DNA from: Bacteriovoracaceae bacterium UBA2428
GTDB taxonomy: Bacteria > Bdellovibrionota > UBA2428
DNA: 14,682 bases
Direction: 5' to 3'
NCBI GenBank assembly: GCA_002343545.1
Contig: DDRA01000098.1
Span: 4,427 to 19,108 of the forward strand
Positions 1 to 6,569 of this stretch are shown in pieces. How positions within the stretch are numbered: the first letter of the stretch is position 1; each line of letters starts with the position of its first letter. The notes beneath the pieces were generated by a model. The model was not told the DNA's origin. It made no database searches and was given only the letters and a program-made list of their open reading frames with translations. The translations under genes were made by a program, and so were the position numbers.

Positions 1-594
1 GACTTCGTCGAGTATCCCTCGCAGGTCAACGAGATGTGGGCCGACTGGCCGAGCATCCTGGCCAACTATGCCAAGCACCACAGGACCGGCGAGCCGATGC
101 CGCAGGCGCTGCTGGACAAGGTGATCGCCGCATCCAAGTTCAACCAGGGCTTCGGCACCACCGAATACCTGGGCGCGGCCATGCTGGACCAGCGCTGGCA
201 CCAGATCACCGCCGACCAGGTGCCCGACGCCGCCGGCGTGATGAAGGAGGACGCCGACGCGCTGGCCGCCGACGGCATCGCCTACGCGCCGGTGCCGCCG
301 CGCTACAAGACGCCGTACTTCAGCCACATCATGGGCGGTTACTCGGCCGGCTACTACGCCTACATCTGGTCGGAAGTGCTGGACGCCAACAGCGTGGAGT
401 GGTTCAAGCAGCACGGCGGCCTGAAGCGCGAGAACGGCGACCACTTCCGCAAGACCCTGCTCTCGCGCGGCGGCAGCGAGGACGCGATGAAGCTGTTCCG
501 CGACTTCGCCGGTCACGACCCGCGGATCGAGCCGCTGCTGGAGAAGCGCGGCCTGACCGTCCCCGGCACGGCACCCGCCGCCGGCGCCAAGTAA
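1..594 (+). CDS. dcp: Peptidyl-dipeptidase Dcp (M3 family), C-terminal part
   Basis: This is the C-terminal ~197 residues of an M3-family zinc metallopeptidase, most like peptidyl-dipeptidase Dcp, which removes C-terminal dipeptides from peptides. The frame is open from base 1 and reads DFVEYPSQVNEMWADWP, the conserved stretch that follows the HEXXH zinc site in this family, so the catalytic helix lies off the window. FNQGFGTTEYLGAAMLDQRW and the glycine/tyrosine loop HIMGGYSAGYYAYIWSEV (about 316-380) are Dcp signatures; that loop contributes substrate-binding tyrosines in the family. The end is intact, with an Ala/Gly-rich tail and a TAA stop, followed 20 bases later by a strong terminator. 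Codon use (CTG, GCC, ACC, GTG) suggests a Xanthomonadaceae-type genome and matches the cbpA fragment but not the genes right of ~1735. Oligopeptidase A is a less likely alternative within the same family. Confidence 0.87.
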   Translation, partial: DFVEYPSQVNEMWADWPSILANYAKHHRTGEPMPQALLDKVIAASKFNQGFGTTEYLGAAMLDQRWHQITADQVPDAAGVMKEDADALAADGIAYAPVPPRYKTPYFSHIMGGYSAGYYAYIWSEVLDANSVEWFKQHGGLKRENGDHFRKTLLSRGGSEDAMKLFRDFAGHDPRIEPLLEKRGLTVPGTAPAAGAK

Positions 595-614
595 GCGACC
601 TCCTCGTCGCATGC

Positions 615-645
615 ACCACGCCGCCTCCGGGCGGCGTGGTTTTTT
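615..645 (+). terminator. Intrinsic terminator of dcp
   Basis: An 11-bp perfect stem (ACCACGCCGCC at 615-625 with GGCGGCGTGGT at 630-640) closes a 4-base loop and runs into a T tract (640-645). It sits 20 bases after the dcp stop codon, which is the expected place and orientation for Rho-independent termination of dcp. There is no matching A tract on its left, so it should not serve the convergent gene. Confidence 0.93.
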
Positions 646-866
646 GTGCGTGGAACATCGCCCCGGCGATGACCCTGTCGCGGCCGGCTCACAGGCAGGT
701 TTTCCACAATCCGTGTGGATGAAAGCTGCACGAATCTGTGGATAACCCTCGCACCGCCTTGCGCCACGGCCCTGTCAAGCCCTATGGCGAAAATCTCGCC
801 ACGTCGGGCGCGCGCTGCGCACTGCCACGGCACCCGCGACGTCAATGACGGTGGATGGAAAGGCGT

Positions 867-884
867 GGTGCGCCGGGGCGCACC
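867..884 (-). terminator. Possible terminator hairpin of the cbpA fragment
   Basis: GGTGCGC (867-873) and GCGCACC (878-884) form a 7-bp perfect stem around a 4-base loop, starting 8 bases beyond the stop of the minus-strand cbpA fragment. In the minus-strand direction it is followed only by a weak pyrimidine run (CCTTTCC) and not a true T tract, so its strength is uncertain. Confidence 0.4.
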
Positions 885-891
885 CTGCGGG

Positions 892-1734
892 TCAGGCGTC
901 GAAGGCCTTGGCGAGCTTGGCGTAGGCCTTGCGCTGTTCTTCGGTCTCGGCGCGCGGGGCGGTGATTTCCAGTTCCACGATCTGGTCGCCCGGAGGCGTG
1001 CCGGGCAGGCCGCGGCCGCGCAGGCGCAGCTTGCGGCCGGTGTCCGAATCCGCAGGCACCTTCAGCTCCACCGCGCCGCCCAGGGTGGGCACGCTGAGGG
1101 TGGCGCCCAGGGCCGCCTGCCACGGCGTCACCGACAGCACATGGATGATGTTGCGGCCGTCCACCTCGAACTGCGGGTGCGGCGCGTACTCCACTTCCAG
1201 CAGCAGGTTGCCGCCGTAGGTGCCCTGCCCGGCCAGGCGGATCACCTGCGCCGGCTTGACGCCCTTGGGCACGCGCACGTCCAGTTGCCGGCCGTTGACG
1301 TTCACCCGCACGCTGCCGCCGTCGTGCACAGCCTGCAACGGCACCGCCAGCTTGGCACGGGTGTCGCGCGGCGGTTGCGGGCCGCGCGGCTGCGCGGCGT
1401 CGGGACCGCGGCCGCGGCGGCCGAACAGCCCCTCGAAGAAATCGCTGAAACCGCCGCCCCCGCCGCCGGCGCCACCGAAGATCTCCTCGAAATCGAAATC
1501 CGGCGCCCCGGGCCCGCCGCGCCCGAAGTCCGGCGGCGGCCGGAACTCCTCGCCCGGCCGGTAGCCGCGCGCGCGCAACTGGTCGTAGGCCGCGCGCTTC
1601 TGCGGATCGCGCAGCGCCTCGTAGGCTTCGTTGACGGCCTTGAACTGCTCCTCCGCGCCGGGCTCCTTGCTGACGTCGGGATGGTACTTGCGCGCCAGCC
1701 GCCGGTACGCGTGCTTGATGTCGTCGGCGCTCGC
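892..1734 (-). CDS. cbpA: CbpA/DnaJ-class co-chaperone, N-terminus lost at the joint
   Basis: This is a class II (CbpA-type) J-domain co-chaperone, which stimulates the ATPase of DnaK and delivers unfolded clients in the cytoplasm. The fragment begins in helix I/II of the J domain with [20 protein letters not shown]; the HPD signature is present. A Gly/Phe-rich linker follows ([11 protein letters not shown], then IFGG with a run of six glycines, [10 protein letters not shown]), then two beta-rich C-terminal client-binding domains ending in AKLAKAFDA. There is no CxxCxGxG zinc finger, which separates it from DnaJ itself. The first ~15 residues usual for the family (roughly MxFKDYYxxLGVxxx) are absent; instead the frame continues into NuoD. 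The true gene therefore probably began with its own start codon just beyond the joint. Codon use agrees with dcp on the left. I read it as a real gene broken by an artificial or recombinational joint. Confidence 0.85.
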   Translation of the reverse strand, partial: ASADDIKHAYRRLARKYHPDVSKEPGAEEQFKAVNEAYEALRDPQKRAAYDQLRARGYRPGEEFRPPPDFGRGGPGAPDFDFEEIFGGAGGGGGGFSDFFEGLFGRRGRGPDAAQPRGPQPPRDTRAKLAVPLQAVHDGGSVRVNVNGRQLDVRVPKGVKPAQVIRLAGQGTYGGNLLLEVEYAPHPQFEVDGRNIIHVLSVTPWQAALGATLSVPTLGGAVELKVPADSDTGRKLRLRGRGLPGTPPGDQIVELEITAPRAETEEQRKAYAKLAKAFDA

Positions 1735-1745
1735 GTCGCGCGCGA
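1725..1745. other. Joint between two unrelated sequences (probable chimera)
   Basis: On the minus strand the protein reads TRVGGVARD, a conserved NuoD segment normally followed by Leu-Pro, and then at once [13 protein letters not shown], the interior of a J domain. The switch falls between the GAC codon at 1735-1737 and the GCG codon at 1732-1734. Neither gene has its natural end here. Codon preference and apparent taxonomic affinity also change at this point. The in-frame join is compatible with chance. An assembly or library chimera is the best explanation, with illegitimate recombination as a less likely alternative. Confidence 0.85.
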
Positions 1746-2754
1746 CGCCGCCCACGCGGGTGTAGCTCGTCGTGAAACGGTGGCCCGTGAGCTTCTCGAT
1801 GAGCACGTAGATCTTCTCGCGCTCGTCGAAGGTGTGGAAGAAAACCGTGCCGGCGCCCACGTCGAGGGCGTAAGTACCGAGCGAGAGCAAGTGCGCCGAG
1901 ATGCGCGCGAGCTCGCAGGCGATGACGCGGATGTACTGGCCGCGTTTGGGCAGTTCGATGTCGAGGAGCTTCTCGACGGCCATCGCGTAGCTCACGTTGT
2001 TGGAGAGCGGCGCGAGGTAGTCCAGGCGATCCGTGTACGGGATGAACTGGTGGTAACGCTTGTTCTCGGCGATCTTCTCGAAGCCGCGGTGCAGGTAGCC
2101 GATCTCGGGCACGCATTGGATGACGGTCTCGCCGTCGATCTCGAGGATGAGGCGGAGCACGCCGTGCGTGGAAGGGTGCTGCGGGCCCATGTTGAGGATA
2201 ATCGTCTCGGAGCTCTGCCGTTTGATCGGCGTGCGAACTTCGGGAACCGTGACTTTCATCGGTTCGGCCGCGCGCGAGACGGGCCGCGTGCCGCGGTCTT
2301 TGCGCACGGTCTGCTGGAGCTTGAGGAGGGCTTGGATGACGGCCTCGGGGCGCGGCGGGCAACCCGGAATGTAGACGTCGACCGGCAGCACCTTATCGAG
2401 GCCCTGGACGACGGGGTAAGAATCGAACATGCCGCCCGTGCAGAGGCAGGTGCCCATGGCGATGACCCACTTGGGTTCCATCATCTGGTCGTAAACGCGG
2501 CGGACGACGGGGGCCATTTTGTAGGTCAGCGTGCCGGCGACGAGCATGACGTCGGCTTGGCGAGGCGAGAAGCGCAGCACTTCGGAACCGAAGCGCGACA
2601 TGTCGTACTTGGGACCGACGGCGGCCATCATCTCGATCGCGCAGCAGCTGATGCCCATCGGCATCGGCCAGAGGCTGTTCGAACGTCCCCAGTTGATGAG
2701 GGCGTCCAGCTTCGTCGTGAAGATCGATTCGCCTAGTTTCGCTTCAAGTCCCAT
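1735..2754 (-). CDS. nuoBD: NADH-quinone oxidoreductase NuoB-NuoD fusion, 3'-truncated
   Basis: Residues 1-165 are NuoB, the peripheral-arm subunit that carries iron-sulfur cluster N2 next to the quinone site. All four ligand cysteines are visible: tandem C37-C38 (GISCCAIEM), C103 (MGTC) and C132 (PGCPPRPE). From M166 (ATG at 2257-2259) the same frame continues as NuoD, the 49-kDa subunit that helps form the quinone pocket, with [28 protein letters not shown] and the helix [15 protein letters not shown]. NuoD stops after ~175 of its usual ~400 residues because the sequence switches to cbpA at 1734/1735. No stop codon and no Shine-Dalgarno sequence precede the NuoD ATG, so one fused chain is likely. 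NuoC, usually encoded between B and D, is absent, and nuoA is not the gene immediately upstream. AGAGGA (2758-2763) is the Shine-Dalgarno that supports the ATG at 2754. C105 beside the N2 ligand is an extra cysteine. Confidence 0.85.
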
Positions 2755-2805
2755 CGTTCCTCTGTCTTTTCAGACTCTCTTCAGGCCTTCGCTTCAAACC
2801 TTGAC

Positions 2806-3213
2806 CTAAACTTCGCCAAGGCGCTCGTCTTTTAGGCCACTCACCGCACTTTGGCTCGCGGAAACTTCTTTATCTTCAAGCTCATCGAGCGAATCTTCGA
2901 CGCGGGTGCTTCCTGGGCGTTTGATTTCCTGCGCGAGGTTCGTTTCGAGCCGCGCGAGGAGATCTTCGTTGCGCTTGAGACGGGCGATGATCTTGTCGAT
3001 GGCCGGATTTCGCAGGCTGCCTTCCTCGACGAGACGAATCGTGATCTCGCCCAAGCGACGTTTGTAATCCCGATTCTGCTCTTGGAGCTGCGCCGCGTCC
3101 CAAAGCGTTTGGACGAGCTTGCCCGTGCGCGAGACGGCTTGGAGGGGCGGAGCGAAGAGGCGACGCACGCTGCGGGAGAGGGCGGTCGTAAAGCTTTTCG
3201 AGGAGATCGCCAT
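2806..3213 (-). CDS. Small coiled-coil protein of unknown function, upstream of nuoBD
   Basis: I do not recognise this 135-residue protein. The N-terminus is basic (MAISSKSFTTALSRSVRRLF) and is neither a clear signal peptide nor a clear membrane segment. Residues ~35-100 are rich in charged and leucine residues with heptad-like spacing (LWDAAQLQEQNRDYKRRLGE, then IIARLKRNEDLLARLETNLA), suggesting a coiled coil. The C-terminal ~35 residues are acidic and Ser/Glu/Asp-rich, probably disordered. It ends 51 bases before nuoB on the same strand, where nuoA often stands, so the two may be co-transcribed. No Shine-Dalgarno is seen before the ATG; I kept it because it is the first ATG of a frame with consistent codon use. 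It could be a complex-I-associated or envelope-anchored protein, but nothing in the sequence proves either. Confidence 0.6.
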   Translation of the reverse strand: MAISSKSFTTALSRSVRRLFAPPLQAVSRTGKLVQTLWDAAQLQEQNRDYKRRLGEITIRLVEEGSLRNPAIDKIIARLKRNEDLLARLETNLAQEIKRPGSTRVEDSLDELEDKEVSASQSAVSGLKDERLGEV

Positions 3214-3279
3214 CGTTTCGCACAGAATAATCAGAGATTCCGGGCTTTTCTACCGGCGCGGCGGGGAAATGGGAGGCCT

Positions 3280-3308
3280 TTGACTCGCGGGCCGAGCGCG
3301 ACTAAAGG
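3280..3308 (+). promoter_or_regulatory. Sigma-70-like promoter for tRNA-Leu
   Basis: TTGACT (3280-3285) matches five of six positions of the -35 consensus and is followed after exactly 17 bases by TAAAGG (3303-3308), a moderate -10. Transcription would begin near 3315, about 33 bases before the tRNA. The spacing and position fit; the -10 lacks the final T, hence moderate confidence. Confidence 0.5.
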
Positions 3309-3347
3309 AGAGGAACTTCGAAACGAGCCCGTGGGCTCCTTCGGTAT

Positions 3348-3434
3348 GCCGAGCTGGCGGAACTGGTAAACGCACTGGATTCAAAATCCAGCGACCGCAA
3401 GGTCTTGAGAGTTCGATTCTCTCGCTCGGTACCA
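3348..3434 (+). tRNA. tRNA-Leu(CAA)
   Basis: An 87-base class II tRNA with encoded CCA (3432-3434). The acceptor arm pairs GCCGAGC (3348-3354) with GCTCGGT (3424-3430) with one G-U at the first pair. The anticodon stem CTGGA/TCCAG encloses the loop TTCAAAA, placing anticodon CAA at 3382-3384, which reads UUG leucine codons. A long variable arm (ACCGCAAGGT region) and the T arm GAGAG-TTCGATT-CTCTC confirm tRNA-Leu. A T5 run follows directly at 3436-3440. Confidence 0.96.
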
Positions 3435-3442
3435 CTTTTTCG

Positions 3443-3464
3443 AGATTTTTCCGAAATCTGCTTT
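3443..3464 (+). terminator. Weak hairpin after tRNA-Leu
   Basis: AGATTT (3443-3448) and AAATCT (3454-3459) form a 6-bp AT-rich stem with a 5-base loop, followed by GCTTT. It lies between tRNA-Leu and rsgA. Together with the T5 run at 3436-3440 it could cause partial termination or 3'-end processing of the tRNA transcript, but the stem is weak and could be chance. Confidence 0.25.
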
Positions 3465-3476
3465 AATGAATCACCC

Positions 3477-4589
3477 ATGAAGATCGCGAAGAGTTGGGGT
3501 TGGTCCGCCGCTTGGGACGCGCGCCTCGCCGAATGGCATGACGGCGCTGAGCGCGGCGACGACGCGGCCGACGTGCGCGTGGGTCGCGTCGTGGGCGGCG
3601 CGCACGAAATCTTCCGTCTCGCGATCGGCGACGACGAATTCTGTTTCGCCAAGCCGCCGGGCAAGGCGCGCGCGGAGGCGCGTTGGCCCGCCGTGGGCGA
3701 CTGGGTGCTCTTCGTGCCGGGCGCGTCGGCTTCGGGAGAGTCGTCCGTCGATTCCGACGGCACGATCCTCCACGTGCTCGCGCGCGAAACTTCCTTGCAA
3801 CGGCGCAAAGCGGGCAAGACGCCCAAGGCGCAGGTCCTCGCCACGAACGTCGACTTCGTCTTCGTCGTGGGCAATCCGAACGAAGACTTCAGTCTTTCGC
3901 GACTCGATCGTTACGTCGCGCTCGCCCGCGAAGGCGGCGCGGAGCCCGTCGTCGTGCTCAACAAGATCGACCTCATCGACGACGTCGCGGCTTGGCGCGC
4001 GCGCATCGAGGCGCACTTGCCCGGCCTCGCGGTCGTGGCGACGAGCGCCCGCACGGGCGCGGGCGAAGCCGAGCTGCGCGCCCTGCTCGCGCCGGGCAAG
4101 ACGGGCGTCTTCGTGGGGTCCTCGGGGGTGGGCAAGTCGAGCCTCGTCAATCGCCTCGCGGAGCGCGAGATCCTCGAGACCCAGGACATCCGCGAAGGCG
4201 ACGACAAGGGTCGCCACACGACGACCGCGCGCGAGCTGCACCGTCTGCCGTGGGGAGCGCTGCTCGTGGATACGCCCGGGTTGCGCGAGGTCGGTCTGCT
4301 CGGCGGCGAGGGCGTGTCGCTCCATTTCGCCGACGTCGAGACGCTCGCGGCGCGCTGCAAATTCACGGATTGCCGTCACGAGAACGAGCCCCACTGCGCC
4401 GTTCGCCGCGCGATCGAAGCGGGCGAGTTGAGCCCGACGCGGCTCGAAAGCTTTTTGCAGCTCAACGCCGAAGCGGAATGGATGCGCGCCCAGGAGCAGG
4501 GTAGCGCCGAATCACAGGAACGCAAACGTCACGCGAAGGTCATGAGCAAGGGGCTGCGGGTTCGACTCCGCCAAAAGGGTCGGCGCTGA
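3477..4589 (+). CDS. rsgA: Ribosome small-subunit-dependent GTPase RsgA
   Basis: RsgA (YjeQ) is a circularly permuted GTPase that acts late in 30S subunit assembly. From the ATG at 3477 it has 370 residues, usual for the longer form of the family. An OB-fold-like N-terminal part (~30-120; VGRVVGGAHEIFRLAIGDDE, AVGDWVLF) is followed by the permuted G domain: G4 NKID at 162-165, then the P loop GSSGVGKSS at 214-222 (K220) and G3 DTPG at 265-268. The C-terminal zinc site CKFTDCRHENEPHC provides C294, C299, H301 and C307. The tail is basic (KRHAKVMSKGLRVRLRQKGRR), fitting rRNA contact. An upstream in-frame ATG at 3405 lies inside tRNA-Leu and was rejected as a start. There is no Shine-Dalgarno before 3477. 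The gene sits between two tRNA genes on the same strand, in keeping with a translation-related neighbourhood. Confidence 0.95.
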   Translation: MKIAKSWGWSAAWDARLAEWHDGAERGDDAADVRVGRVVGGAHEIFRLAIGDDEFCFAKPPGKARAEARWPAVGDWVLFVPGASASGESSVDSDGTILHVLARETSLQRRKAGKTPKAQVLATNVDFVFVVGNPNEDFSLSRLDRYVALAREGGAEPVVVLNKIDLIDDVAAWRARIEAHLPGLAVVATSARTGAGEAELRALLAPGKTGVFVGSSGVGKSSLVNRLAEREILETQDIREGDDKGRHTTTARELHRLPWGALLVDTPGLREVGLLGGEGVSLHFADVETLAARCKFTDCRHENEPHCAVRRAIEAGELSPTRLESFLQLNAEAEWMRAQEQGSAESQERKRHAKVMSKGLRVRLRQKGRR

Positions 4590-4642
4590 GCGCCGAAGAA
4601 TCTCGTGGCGGGCCCCCGGCGCAGGTGACAATTCCCGGGGGC
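4580..4642 (+). terminator. Two hairpins between rsgA and tRNA-Arg
   Basis: TCGGCGC (4580-4586) and GCGCCGA (4590-4596) form a perfect 7-bp stem whose 3-base loop is exactly the rsgA stop codon TGA. A second inverted repeat, GCCCCCGG (4612-4619) with CCGGGGGC (4635-4642), follows. Neither has a T tract, so they may slow ribosomes or RNA polymerase or stabilise the mRNA end, and need not terminate transcription. Confidence 0.35.
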
Positions 4643-4653
4643 GGGGCTAAGTT
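4625..4653 (+). promoter_or_regulatory. Possible promoter for tRNA-Arg
   Basis: GTGACA (4625-4630), five of six matches to the -35 consensus, is followed after 17 bases by TAAGTT (4648-4653), a weak -10. Start of transcription would be near 4660, about 11 bases before the tRNA. It overlaps the right arm of the GC-rich inverted repeat at 4635-4642. Confidence 0.35.
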
Positions 4654-4670
4654 CCAAGTCTCACCGTTAA

Positions 4671-4747
4671 GGGCGGTTAGCTCAGTTGGATAGAGCGTCG
4701 GCCTCCGAAGCCGAAGGTCGTGGGTTCGACCCCCGCATCGCCCACCA
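4671..4747 (+). tRNA. tRNA-Arg(CCG)
   Basis: A 77-base tRNA with encoded CCA (4745-4747). The acceptor GGGCGGT (4671-4677) pairs with ATCGCCC (4737-4743) with one G-U. The D arm is TAGCTCAGTTGGATAGAGC. The anticodon stem TCGGC/GCCGA holds the loop CTCCGAA, anticodon CCG at 4705-4707, which reads CGG arginine codons. The T arm is GTGGG-TTCGACC-CCCGC. Confidence 0.96.
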
Positions 4748-4851
4748 TTTTACTTCCTCTTCTCGAGACCCTTTAAGTACGCTCAACGACGCTTGGCGGC
4801 TCCCGTTTCGCAAGCGAGCTTGTAGGCGTCGGGGCGGCGGCGGGCTCTCGG

Positions 4852-5451
4852 TCAGTCGACCGTTTCTTCTTGGACTTTCTTCCAAAGGGTCCAAGCCTTT
4901 CGAACTTTGCCTTTAGCGTCGAGCGCTTCGATCTCGAGGATCGAGGTGCTGGCGACGGAGCCTCCACCGACTTTCTTGGTCGCTTCCCGGAACGAAACGC
5001 GGAAGGGGCCGCTTCGCGTTTGGAGCGTGAGCGGCGCTTGGCCACGCTCCAAGGTCGGCAGCCGCGCGGGGCTCGGCGGAGTCTTGAGGGCTTCCACGAC
5101 GGGCGCCGCGAGGGCCGTATCCTTGATCGAGTAGATCAGCTGCTTGGCCGCCGCGGCGTCGCCCACCATGAAGCGAAGGTGACCGGGCAGGCAGATGAGA
5201 TCGAGAAGCTTGGGCGAGTTTCCTTCGCACTCCAGGCAATAGCGCGCGGGGACCTGGAGCGGGCGCGGGGCGGACGCGAGTGGATCCTTGGCGTCAAAAG
5301 AAAAGACGATCCACGACGGGTCGCGGCCACCGACGTTGCCCGCGGCGTCGGCGGGATCCTGGACGGCGAAGAAGTCGGCTTGGGCGCAATAGGGCGTGGC
5401 CCACGAAAGGGAGGCTCCCCAAGCCAGCGCCGAGACGATGAAAAGTCGCAT
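4852..5451 (-). CDS. Exported protein of unknown function (199 aa)
   Basis: I do not recognise this family. The N-terminus MRLFIVSALAWGASLSWATP looks like a Sec signal peptide, probably cut near residue 18. The mature protein carries four cysteines: C22, the pair in YCLEC (about residues 72 and 75) and one in LICLPGHL, which could make two disulfides in the periplasm. The rest looks beta-rich (RSGPFRVSFREATKKVGG, STSILEIEALDAKGKV), with a final WTLWKKV. It is the last gene of the minus-strand run, 30 bases after the 335-residue gene, so the two are probably co-transcribed. The ATG at 5451 gives a complete signal peptide, though no strong Shine-Dalgarno precedes it. Codon use matches its neighbours. 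Confidence 0.7.
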   Translation of the reverse strand: MRLFIVSALAWGASLSWATPYCAQADFFAVQDPADAAGNVGGRDPSWIVFSFDAKDPLASAPRPLQVPARYCLECEGNSPKLLDLICLPGHLRFMVGDAAAAKQLIYSIKDTALAAPVVEALKTPPSPARLPTLERGQAPLTLQTRSGPFRVSFREATKKVGGGSVASTSILEIEALDAKGKVRKAWTLWKKVQEETVD

Positions 5452-5481
5452 GGGTTGCCGCTGGGGTTCTTCTTCGAAGCC

Positions 5482-6489
5482 TTACTCGAGCGGTGCGTTC
5501 ACCCACTCGAGAGCGTCGATGCGGTCGATCAAGATCTGCACGTTCGCCTGGTTTGCGTCGACCTCGTTGAAGGTGCCGCGCGCCCGGAAGCGGATCGTGT
5601 TGTGGATGAGTTTGTTGCGGCCGTTCCGGAAATCCTGCGGGGCGCGGGTCCAAGCGGCGGCGCACTTTTCGCGGATCTGACGGAAGAGTTCGGGATCGTC
5701 GAAGTTGATGAGGGTGTACTGGCGCTTGAGACCGAAGCCAGCCGGCTCCGAGATGGCGAAGACGTCGAAGGAGACCTGCGGGCTCTTCGGGAAGAGCACG
5801 AGCTCCCCGGTCACGTCGGCCGGAAGGCCGTGCTTCGCCATGACGGAGTCCAGGACCTCAATGGGCTTCGCGGCCTGCGCGTCCAGACGCAGATGCATCG
5901 GGCGTTCGGGGTGGCGCGCGATGGAGTAGCGAACGCGAACGACGTCGTTGCGGGCCAAGTCGCGGGTCCATACGGCCTGCTCGGGACGCACGAAGACGGG
6001 CACGACGCGATCCTTGAATTCGAGCACGAGGACCTCGCCATCCTGATGGACGGCGTGCACGAGAAATTCCGCCTCGCCCTTGGCTTGGAGCTCGAGCGGC
6101 AAATCGCCTTCGTAGGGATAGTCCCCCGGGTTCAGCGGGTTGCGGTAGCGTTGCTTGACCTCGAAGGAGGCGACCTCGACGTGCCCCTGCTTCGAACGGT
6201 TGTCGATGAGGGCGCCCTTCACGAGGATCTTGTCGTGCCGGCCGAGCGCGAGCAGCGCGCGTTGCACGGAATCGACTTGGCCGACCGCCGAAAAATGCTC
6301 GAACTTGAAGAAGTTCTCGGGGTCGCGGAGCGTGAGCACGATCATGTCTTGGTCGGGCACGCCGCCGTGAACCTCGAAGAGGAGTCCGTCGGTCGCGAGT
6401 TTTCGCGAGATCGCTTCGGCGTCGTATCCGAAAGACGGGAGGCCGAAGAGAAAGAGAGTCGCGCTCAGGCAAAGTTTGAAGATAGCCAT
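5482..6489 (-). CDS. Exported protein of unknown function (335 aa)
   Basis: A secreted or periplasmic protein I cannot assign. MAIFKLCLSATLFLFGLPSFG is a good signal peptide, probably cut before YDAEA. Three segments share the same rhythm of a charged residue pair, a beta strand, a polar turn and a second strand: HDKILVKGALIDNRSKQG followed by HVEVASFEVKQRY (~residues 85-115); NDVVRVRYSIARHPERP followed by MHLRLDAQ (~190-215); and HNTIRFRARGTFNEVDANQA followed by VQILIDRIDALEW (~300-330). This pattern suggests three diverged OB-fold-like modules; it was judged by eye and not aligned. AGAAGG just upstream may be a Shine-Dalgarno, supporting the ATG at 6489. The gene follows the small lipoprotein by 80 bases and precedes the 199-residue exported protein by 30 bases. 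Confidence 0.72.
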   Translation of the reverse strand: MAIFKLCLSATLFLFGLPSFGYDAEAISRKLATDGLLFEVHGGVPDQDMIVLTLRDPENFFKFEHFSAVGQVDSVQRALLALGRHDKILVKGALIDNRSKQGHVEVASFEVKQRYRNPLNPGDYPYEGDLPLELQAKGEAEFLVHAVHQDGEVLVLEFKDRVVPVFVRPEQAVWTRDLARNDVVRVRYSIARHPERPMHLRLDAQAAKPIEVLDSVMAKHGLPADVTGELVLFPKSPQVSFDVFAISEPAGFGLKRQYTLINFDDPELFRQIREKCAAAWTRAPQDFRNGRNKLIHNTIRFRARGTFNEVDANQANVQILIDRIDALEWVNAPLE

Positions 6490-6569
6490 AGCCTTCTTCT
6501 AAGTTCCCGCGGGCTCATCGTCAAATGAGGGGCCGCGAGACCAGCGCGCGCCGACGGGTCGAAAGATCC

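Larger units (their letters stand above)
595..891. other. Intergenic region with three DnaA-box-like nonamers
   Basis: This ~300-base non-coding stretch lies between the convergent ends of dcp and the cbpA fragment. It contains the dcp terminator, then three nonamers resembling DnaA boxes within 46 bases: TTTTCCACA (700-708), TGTGGATGA (714-722) and TGTGGATAA (737-745, an exact complement of TTATCCACA). The first two face each other. No AT-rich unwinding region or dnaA/dnaN gene is visible, so calling this an origin is not justified; a DnaA titration or regulatory cluster, or chance, are alternatives. No convincing gene is seen in this stretch. Confidence 0.4.

Noticed and set aside
715..2736. 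A long open frame on the + strand opposite cbpA and nuoBD
   Set aside because: It lies wholly antisense to two well-recognised genes, crosses the chimeric joint and shows no protein family. High-GC DNA makes such frames common.
892..2754. A genuine three-domain NuoB-NuoD-CbpA protein
   Set aside because: NuoD ends mid-domain and the J domain lacks its first helix, and codon preference changes at the joint. A chimera explains this better than a functional fusion.
3405..3476. Upstream ATG as the rsgA start
   Set aside because: It lies inside tRNA-Leu, and the extra 24 residues have no counterpart in the RsgA family.
4748..4851. Terminator after tRNA-Arg or after the last gene of the minus-strand run
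   Set aside because: Only very short inverted repeats (such as CAAGC/GCTTG) are present, with no useful loop or T tract.
4870..6528. A 552-codon open frame on the + strand opposite the two exported-protein genes
   Set aside because: The composition (Arg, Glu, Asp and Val rich) is that of a reverse-complement shadow, while the minus strand gives two signal peptides and consistent codon use.
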